Of a stretch of DNA of 9,364 nucleotides, positions 1-5,008 are shown in pieces. The translations under genes and the position numbers were made by a program. Origin of the DNA: an uncultured cyanobacterium (GTDB taxonomy: Bacteria > Cyanobacteriota > Cyanobacteriia > Cyanobacteriales > Chroococcidiopsidaceae). The DNA is taken from positions 1-9,364 of the forward strand of contig CAMIFA010000180.1 in NCBI GenBank assembly GCA_946221495.1. The letters are read 5' to 3'. Position 1 is the stretch's first letter; every line of letters begins with the position of its first letter. The notes under the pieces are model-generated. The model searched no databases and had not been told where the DNA came from. It worked only from the letters and a program-made list of their open reading frames with translations.

Positions 1-103
1 GTTCCAACAGAACTGATAACTTTATCTATCAATAGTTCGGTTAAGAGCCGTAATTTCCTACAATATTTCCAGAGAACTTTATTTTATAGATAGCAGCGAA
101 TAA

Positions 104-565
104 ATGCCTAAAATTGTTAGCGACGCTATGACTCGTGATCCGATTGTTGTGCGTCCTGAAACACCTTTAAATGAAGCTATCCAAACTCTGGCAGAGCGCC
201 GGATCAGTGGTTTACCTGTTGTAGACGATCAAGGACAATTGGTGGGCATTATCTCGGAAACAGACTTAATGTGGCAGGAAACTGGTGTAACACCTCCGGC
301 ATACATTATGTTTCTCGATAGTGTAATTTTTTTGAAAAATCCTGCCCAATACGAGCGCGACTTGCATAAAGCGTTGGGGCAAACTGTTGGGGAAGTGATG
401 ACTAGTGACCCAATTTCTGTCTCCCCTGAGAAACCTTTAAAAGAAGCTGCTCAAATAATGCACGAACGAGAAGTTCGCCGCTTGCCAGTAGTTGACGATG
501 GTGGACAAGTTATCGGCATTCTGACTCGTGGTGATATTGTGCGGGCTATGGCAGCAAGTGAATAG
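104..565 (+). CDS. Stand-alone CBS-pair (Bateman module) protein
   Basis: This 153-residue protein is almost entirely two CBS domains, about residues 2-58 and 93-150, separated by an insert of roughly 34 residues (59-92) that is rich in aromatic and charged residues. Both halves show the usual pattern: DAMTRDPIVV / EVMTSDPISV at the start, LPVVDD in the middle, and GIISETDL / GILTRGDI at the end. The S/T-x-x-D near each end is the position that contacts the ribose of adenine nucleotides in the family. CBS pairs of this kind normally sense AMP/ATP or related nucleotides and act on a partner; no partner is named by the sequence. There is no signal peptide or membrane segment, so it is presumably cytosolic. 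The ATG lacks a clear Shine-Dalgarno sequence. It lies 55 bp before nblB on the same strand, but an NtcA-like site sits between them, so co-transcription is uncertain. The ligand and target are unknown. Confidence 0.93.
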   Translation: MPKIVSDAMTRDPIVVRPETPLNEAIQTLAERRISGLPVVDDQGQLVGIISETDLMWQETGVTPPAYIMFLDSVIFLKNPAQYERDLHKALGQTVGEVMTSDPISVSPEKPLKEAAQIMHEREVRRLPVVDDGGQVIGILTRGDIVRAMAASE

Positions 566-577
566 GTAGGGAATAAA

Positions 578-591
578 GTAACATTAGTTAC
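578..591. promoter_or_regulatory. NtcA-type palindrome GTA-N8-TAC upstream of nblB
   Basis: The 14-mer GTAACATTAGTTAC is a perfect match to the NtcA consensus GTAN8TAC and extends to a 5-bp inverted repeat GTAAC/GTTAC around ATTA. It is centred about 36 bp before the nblB start codon. At activated NtcA promoters the site is followed some 20-24 bp later by a TAN3T -10 box, and I do not see a good one at that distance. The site is therefore either a repressor-type position, part of a non-standard promoter, or chance. The motif has only six fixed bases, so about two occurrences are expected by chance in a window this long; its location in a 55-bp gap is what makes it notable. Confidence 0.4.
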
Positions 592-620
592 AGATAATTT
601 AAAAATAACAACAATTAAAA

Positions 621-1289
621 ATGAGTATTACACCAGAGTCTGTTAAAGAAATGCTCAGTTCCGAAGATTTGGGCGATCGCTTACGTGCCGTTAATCAAAT
701 TCGTGATTTAGAAGATCCAAAAGCCGCGTTTGATCTTATCCAATCAGCTGTTAATGACCGCAATGCGCGTGTTCGCTACTCTGCTATTAGCCAAATGGAT
801 ACACTAGGCGGACAAGATCTACAAACTGCATTAACTGTATTGCGCGATCGCCTACTTAATGATCCAGAACCGGATGTCCAAGCGGCGGCGGCAGATTCTT
901 TAGGCGCTTTAAAATTAACTGAAGCTTATGATGACTTGCAGCAACTTTATCACAATACTCCGGAGTGGCTGGTTAAATTTAGCATAATTGCGACGTTAGG
1001 AGAATTGGGTGAGCCGCGATCGTTTGAGCTACTTAAAGAAGCCCTCGCCTCTGATAATGGTTTAGTTCAAACTGCTGCTGTTAGTTCCCTGGGTGACTTA
1101 GGAGATCCGCAAGCAGTTGCACTTTTAGTTCCTTATGCAACAAATCCAGATTGGCAAATCCGCTATCGAGTTGTACAAGCTCTGAATAAATTAGGTGGTG
1201 CAGAGGCTCATTCTACATTAGAAGCTCTAACGCATGATCAAGTAGAAGCAGTTGCTCAAGAAGCTAAAAACTGTTTATCAGCAGGTTAA
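621..1289 (+). CDS. nblB: Phycobilisome degradation protein NblB (HEAT-like repeat)
   Basis: This 222-residue all-helical protein is built of HEAT/PBS-lyase-type repeats. Repeated patterns of the type DPxxxVQxAAADSLGALK, DNGLVQTAAVSSLGDLGD and NPDWQIRYRVVQALNKLG are seen from about residue 15 to 218. The N-terminus (MSITPESVKEMLSSEDLGDR) and the LYHNTPEWLVKFSIIATLGELG segment match my recollection of cyanobacterial NblB, and the length fits. NblB is needed with NblA for bleaching, the breakdown of phycobilisomes under nutrient starvation. It is related to the CpcE/CpcF-type bilin lyases but is shorter and is thought to bind phycobiliprotein or bilin rather than attach it. It is cytosolic, acting at the thylakoid face where phycobilisomes sit. 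No Shine-Dalgarno sequence is seen before the ATG, whose upstream bases are A-rich. An NtcA-like palindrome lies in the gap before it. The family assignment is firm; the symbol rests on remembered sequence similarity. Confidence 0.85.
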   Translation: MSITPESVKEMLSSEDLGDRLRAVNQIRDLEDPKAAFDLIQSAVNDRNARVRYSAISQMDTLGGQDLQTALTVLRDRLLNDPEPDVQAAAADSLGALKLTEAYDDLQQLYHNTPEWLVKFSIIATLGELGEPRSFELLKEALASDNGLVQTAAVSSLGDLGDPQAVALLVPYATNPDWQIRYRVVQALNKLGGAEAHSTLEALTHDQVEAVAQEAKNCLSAG

Positions 1290-1341
1290 AAATATTATGG
1301 TTTAAGCTGTGAAGCTCTTATAAGCAGCACAAATATACTTA

Positions 1342-1370
1342 CGCATCTTTAAGGATAACCTCAAGATGCG
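1342..1370. other. Hairpin in the nblB / ubiquitin-like gene gap
   Basis: CGCATCTT (1342-1349) is the exact reverse complement of AAGATGCG (1363-1370). This gives an 8-bp stem with a 13-base loop, and AGG/CCT inside the loop could add three more pairs. No run of T follows on the + strand, so it is not a classical intrinsic terminator. It could be an RNA hairpin that ends or protects the nblB transcript, or a protein-binding palindrome for the downstream operon. Nothing in the sequence decides between these. Confidence 0.4.
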
Positions 1371-1413
1371 ATCAGCTTTGAATTAATTCTCTTAACTAAT
1401 AGTACACTTGTTC

Positions 1414-1419
1414 TATACT
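1414..1419 (+). promoter_or_regulatory. Possible -10 box (TATACT) for the ubiquitin-like/DUF4132 operon
   Basis: TATACT matches five of six bases of the sigma-70 -10 consensus. The best -35 candidate is TTAACT at 1392-1397 (16-bp spacing), which is weak. Transcription would begin within about ten bases of the start codon, giving a very short leader. This is offered only as the best candidate in a 143-bp gap. Confidence 0.25.
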
Positions 1420-1432
1420 TAGGTAAAAGCAA

Positions 1433-1885
1433 GTGTCAATGCTTACAATCGAAGTTCGGAGCCAAACTTTTGGCGGGTTTCAGGATTTATCAGCGCTAGT
1501 ACCAGTCTTTGTACTACTCAAACAACACCTGACCGTAGCTGAGTTGATTCAACGCACTGTAGAGGAGCAGGTACGCGAGTTGGTTGTCGAGCGCCAACTG
1601 AATGCACAGCAAGTTCGCCGCGCTTTAGATCGTCATTATTTAACAGACTCAGAAATAGCATCTCAAGCCCAGCATGGGGCAGTACGCTATCCTTCAGACC
1701 GAGCCGCCAAGATACCTCAGATTGACTTCAAAACAGAGGTAAAGAAAGCCATAAGCGCTTTTGAAGTTGGGAGCTACATCATTATAGTCAACGGTCAGCA
1801 GGTGCAGCACCTGGAGGAAGAATTGACTTTAAGCCCGAATACCAAGGTCACTTTCCTGCGGCTGATGCCATTGGTAGGAGGTTAA
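1433..1885 (+). CDS. Ubiquitin-like (beta-grasp) protein with C-terminal Gly-Gly
   Basis: This 150-residue protein ends in TKVTFLRLMPLVGG. The pattern of a hydrophobic strand, then Pro, hydrophobic residues and a terminal Gly-Gly is the hallmark of ThiS, MoaD and ubiquitin-type carriers, whose tail is activated as an adenylate. The fold can be read as a beta-grasp: strand 1 at residues 3-9 (MLTIEVRS), a second strand near 22-29, a helix starting at LTVAELIQRTVEEQV (33-47), a later strand YIIIVNGQQV (115-124), a short loop, and the final strand 137-146. A roughly 65-residue charged insert separates the helix from the third strand, so it is longer than ThiS or MoaD (about 65-85 residues). The start shown is GTG, nine bases after AGG; an ATG six bases later (1439) is a real alternative. 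It is tightly coupled to the next gene, a DUF4132 protein. I recall similar short proteins beside DUF4132 genes in other bacteria but cannot verify it. No thiamin or molybdopterin genes are near, so a role in either pathway is unlikely. Whether the tail is conjugated or is purely structural is unknown. Confidence 0.85.
   Translation: MSMLTIEVRSQTFGGFQDLSALVPVFVLLKQHLTVAELIQRTVEEQVRELVVERQLNAQQVRRALDRHYLTDSEIASQAQHGAVRYPSDRAAKIPQIDFKTEVKKAISAFEVGSYIIIVNGQQVQHLEEELTLSPNTKVTFLRLMPLVGG
1875..1881 (+). promoter_or_regulatory. Shine-Dalgarno TAGGAGG of the DUF4132 gene, inside the Gly-Gly codons
   Basis: TAGGAGG ends seven bases before the ATG at 1889 and is nearly a full anti-16S match, the strongest ribosome site seen in the window. 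It lies wholly within the last codons of the upstream gene (GTA GGA GGT TAA), so the same bases specify the terminal Val-Gly-Gly and load ribosomes on the next gene. This fixes the start of the DUF4132 protein and implies translational coupling of the pair. Confidence 0.8.
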
Positions 1886-1888
1886 GCG

Positions 1889-4800
1889 ATGGAACTACCA
1901 ACTGCACTTGAGCAACGAATTGTCTTATTGGAACAGGAAATTTCGGGTTTAGTAGCACAAGTATGGAACCTGGATAGGAGTTATCCGCCTGGTTGGACGC
2001 TACTGCACCAGATTGATCATCCTCTACAGCCTTGGCTAGAAGAGAGTTTACAGCAACTTAGGAAAAGGTGGTCTGAAGCTGAGTTGGGTAAATTGGCAGC
2101 TGAAATGTATTTCAATCCATTGCACTGGCAAGATGGCTATACTGCTGGCTTTCAACCCTACGAAGCAGTGATGCGGATATTGACTGCCTGCCTTGTAAAG
2201 TTTGCGCCACCTGATATAGGCGATCGCCTTGCTGCCCGTTTCCAAGAGATCCTGGCACATCCTTTTTATACCGACGAAGTGCTACTAAAACAACGTTGGT
2301 TCATCTGTGGCGTGCCACACCTGCACCTAGCTCCTGCTTTAGAGGACTGTCTAGAATTGCTGCTGGCGTTGCCTCCATCCTCTGAGAACTTAGACTTGAT
2401 GGAGCAGTTGGTACTTGGTGAGATGAATTTTGGTCCTTTCGATCCCTCTCGCTACTTTGGAAAAATGATTTTTCCTACCCTAACTTTTACCTTATACGAA
2501 CAAAGCACTTGGCAGAATCACTTCGACCCCTTTGTGTACTCTCGCAAATTCAATAGTTGCAAATCGATTTGGGCTTATCAAATCTACGGACATCGTTTTT
2601 GCCACTACTCACCTCCAGGATTATGCGAATACTTTCCGCGTCTAATGGAGCGGCTGTTTGAACATGGGCGTTTTAGTTATGCAGCGTTTTATCAATCTGT
2701 GCAACACCTGCCTGTTATCCTTAGTTCTGCCTCTAATCGCGTCTTCGATAATTTTGCTAATCAAAACAGTTCCACAGTCAGCCCAGCGTTACAAGAATAT
2801 AGTAATTGGCATACCTGGAAAACAGCAGCCCAGAATATTTTTCACAATCAGGTTAGTCCAGTATTCAGTCGCGTGATCCTAGAATACTGTGACAGGCTGG
2901 GATGGGAAACAGCCCAAAACCTCTCTCCAGATAATTACAACATCCTCACGCAGATTAAGGGACTACGTGGTAGCCGCTACTTATTACAGGCAGCGCGACA
3001 GCATAGTATTAACAAGTTAGGGAAATTATTATATCCTCATCAGCCAGCGGAATATGACTATCGACTTCAGGCAAAGCAAATTAAATTGCGCGATCGTCTT
3101 ACATCTGCTGTGATTCACTTAGCACTTGCCTCTGACACTGAACCCCAGTTAGCTACAGAACGTCAGGCACTGATCACTCAACTTAAAACTTTTCCCAGTG
3201 CCACACTGAAATACTTACTTCCTGTTGCCATACATAGCCAACATATTCTCTGCGAAGCTCTAGGTTGGCAGCAGGCATTGCCACTAATAGAATCGCTCAA
3301 TAGCATCACCAGTCGAAACAACACAAGTTTTGATCCTAGGAGAACTACGGATTTAGAGCTAATGGAAGTTTCAGATCTCCGCAGCGCTTTAGAACAGGCT
3401 GGTGAGGTATTGGCAGGCGAAGTTTGGATACTCTGGCGTGAGGCTAAAGTTACCACTAATAGTATTGCATTGCTGATAGAAGCGATCGCTGGATGGAACC
3501 GTGCAGAAATAGAAAAGTCTTTACCTAAACGTAAACAGCTTGCCGTCAAAGCTTATGGATTACTTCCTCTAGAACGAGGACAAGATGAAGTTCTTGAGCG
3601 CTACTTGTTTTTGAAGCAGTTTGCTCAGGAAAGTAAAAAATTTGGTTCTGAACGACAATCTAGTGAGCAGGCAGCTGTCCAGGTTGCTCTGACTTACTTG
3701 GCTCAAACAGCAAACTATCTTGATACAACACGCTTAGAGTGGGCAATGGAAGCCCGTCTAATTAAGGAAATAACACCTACAAACTGCAACTGGGCGATAG
3801 GCGACTATCAGATAGAGCTATCTGTAAACACTGACATTCAGCTTACCGTCCGTCGAGATGACAAGCTACTGAAATCAGTTCCGGCGATCGTCCGTCAGAG
3901 CAAAACTTATATAGAAATTAAAGATACTGTTCAGCAATTACGCAGCCAAGTTGTCCGCTTCCGCCGCAGTTTTGAAGAAATTATGGCAACCGGACAATCT
4001 TTAAGTTGTGATCAGCTAACTAGCTTCAGCAAGATGCCAATAGCTCAGGGGTTGCTCAACCAACTTGTTTTGTTTACTGATGCCAATGCCTGCGGTTTAT
4101 TTGCTCCAGATGCAATGGCAGTGCGAACTGTGGATGGAATATTAAAACCTGTCACTGCTCAAGTCTACATTGCTCATCCTTATCACCTGTTTCATCAAGG
4201 CGAACTGGCTAGATGGCAGCAAGAGATTGTTCGCCACCGGATTATACAACCGTTTAAACAAGTCTTCCGCGAACTGTACCTACTTACGCCAGCAGAGGCA
4301 GAAACTTGTACTTATTCCAATCGCTTTGCTGGACATACTTTAGACTCTCGTGTAGTAGCAAGGCTTTTGCAGTCACGAGGTTGGCAGACTACCATTGGCA
4401 AGTACCCTGTACCTTATAAGGCTTTCCCCCAATTGGGGATACAAGCCAGTTTTGAGTTTTCTGATGTTGGTCACTATATATCTGAGACGGATGTCATTAA
4501 GGGCGATCGCATCTACTTCCAACCCTACCCAGTTTCTCAATCTTCCGAATGCCAGCGCCAAGATCAGTGGCTACCTCTAGCCGAAGTACCTCCCCTGATC
4601 TTCTCTGAAGTCATGCGCGATGCTGATCTGGTGGTTTCGGTAGCACAACGAGAAGGAGAAGTACGCTTGTCGGAGGAAGCTTATCAACGGCGGGGAGAGC
4701 TAGTCAAAGTGCTGCTAGCAGATTTAGGATTACCTAATGTAACAGTCGAGAAACACTTTGCTTATGTGCAGGGTAAGCTTGCTTCCTATCGAGTGCATCT

Positions 4801-5008
4801 AGGCAGTGCTGCAATTCATATCGAACCAGGTCATTATCTTTGCATTGTCCCTGAGCGCTGGGGACAGCGACATGAACGCCTTTTTCTGCCTTTTGTAGAG
4901 CAGGGTGATGTCAAGATCAGCGAGGTAATCAGCAAGGTTTTGTTACTGACGAACGACAATAAAATCAAAGATCAAAGCATTTTGCGCCAGATTCAAACTG
5001 ATACTTAA
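1889..5008 (+). CDS. DUF4132-family large protein
   Basis: This is a 1039-residue soluble protein with no signal peptide or membrane helices. The first 600 residues are mostly helical and not recognised. From about 610 to 810 it carries the DUF4132 pattern: LEWAMEARL, a strand-rich stretch ending in VRRDDKLLKSVPAIVRQ, a long RSQVVRFRRSFEEIM helix, AQVYIAHPYHL, and IIQPFKQVFRELYLLTPAE followed by SNRFAGHTL. The C-terminal 890-1025 region has DADLVVSVAQ, HFAYVQGKLASYRVHLGSA and HYLCIVPER, the block usually found at the end of these proteins. Relatives include E. coli YehI and MolR; no biochemical activity is established, and the old link of MolR to molybdate does not show function here. The E. 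coli relatives sit near genes for a MoxR-type AAA ATPase and VWA and SWIM proteins, none of which is in this window. It follows the Gly-Gly ubiquitin-like gene after 3 bp and has a strong Shine-Dalgarno sequence, so the two products are probably partners. Its stop codon overlaps that of the convergent CLC gene. Confidence 0.88.
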   Translation: MELPTALEQRIVLLEQEISGLVAQVWNLDRSYPPGWTLLHQIDHPLQPWLEESLQQLRKRWSEAELGKLAAEMYFNPLHWQDGYTAGFQPYEAVMRILTACLVKFAPPDIGDRLAARFQEILAHPFYTDEVLLKQRWFICGVPHLHLAPALEDCLELLLALPPSSENLDLMEQLVLGEMNFGPFDPSRYFGKMIFPTLTFTLYEQSTWQNHFDPFVYSRKFNSCKSIWAYQIYGHRFCHYSPPGLCEYFPRLMERLFEHGRFSYAAFYQSVQHLPVILSSASNRVFDNFANQNSSTVSPALQEYSNWHTWKTAAQNIFHNQVSPVFSRVILEYCDRLGWETAQNLSPDNYNILTQIKGLRGSRYLLQAARQHSINKLGKLLYPHQPAEYDYRLQAKQIKLRDRLTSAVIHLALASDTEPQLATERQALITQLKTFPSATLKYLLPVAIHSQHILCEALGWQQALPLIESLNSITSRNNTSFDPRRTTDLELMEVSDLRSALEQAGEVLAGEVWILWREAKVTTNSIALLIEAIAGWNRAEIEKSLPKRKQLAVKAYGLLPLERGQDEVLERYLFLKQFAQESKKFGSERQSSEQAAVQVALTYLAQTANYLDTTRLEWAMEARLIKEITPTNCNWAIGDYQIELSVNTDIQLTVRRDDKLLKSVPAIVRQSKTYIEIKDTVQQLRSQVVRFRRSFEEIMATGQSLSCDQLTSFSKMPIAQGLLNQLVLFTDANACGLFAPDAMAVRTVDGILKPVTAQVYIAHPYHLFHQGELARWQQEIVRHRIIQPFKQVFRELYLLTPAEAETCTYSNRFAGHTLDSRVVARLLQSRGWQTTIGKYPVPYKAFPQLGIQASFEFSDVGHYISETDVIKGDRIYFQPYPVSQSSECQRQDQWLPLAEVPPLIFSEVMRDADLVVSVAQREGEVRLSEEAYQRRGELVKVLLADLGLPNVTVEKHFAYVQGKLASYRVHLGSAAIHIEPGHYLCIVPERWGQRHERLFLPFVEQGDVKISEVISKVLLLTNDNKIKDQSILRQIQTDT

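Noticed and set aside
23..92. TATCTAT (23-29) and ATAGATA (86-92) as a regulatory inverted repeat before the first gene
   Set aside because: Seven A/T-rich bases with a 56-base loop are expected by chance. The first 103 bases otherwise show no clear promoter or gene.
1433..1885. The Gly-Gly protein as ThiS or MoaD proper
   Set aside because: It is about twice their length, has a large insert, and no thiamin or molybdopterin genes are adjacent.
3178..3549. Open frame of 123 codons on the - strand inside the DUF4132 gene
   Set aside because: It is a Ser-rich antisense frame with no domain, and the + strand reading is continuous and family-like.
1889..5008. Naming the DUF4132 gene molR
   Set aside because: The similarity is to the broad DUF4132 family; MolR's regulatory role is itself uncertain and no molybdate genes are present.
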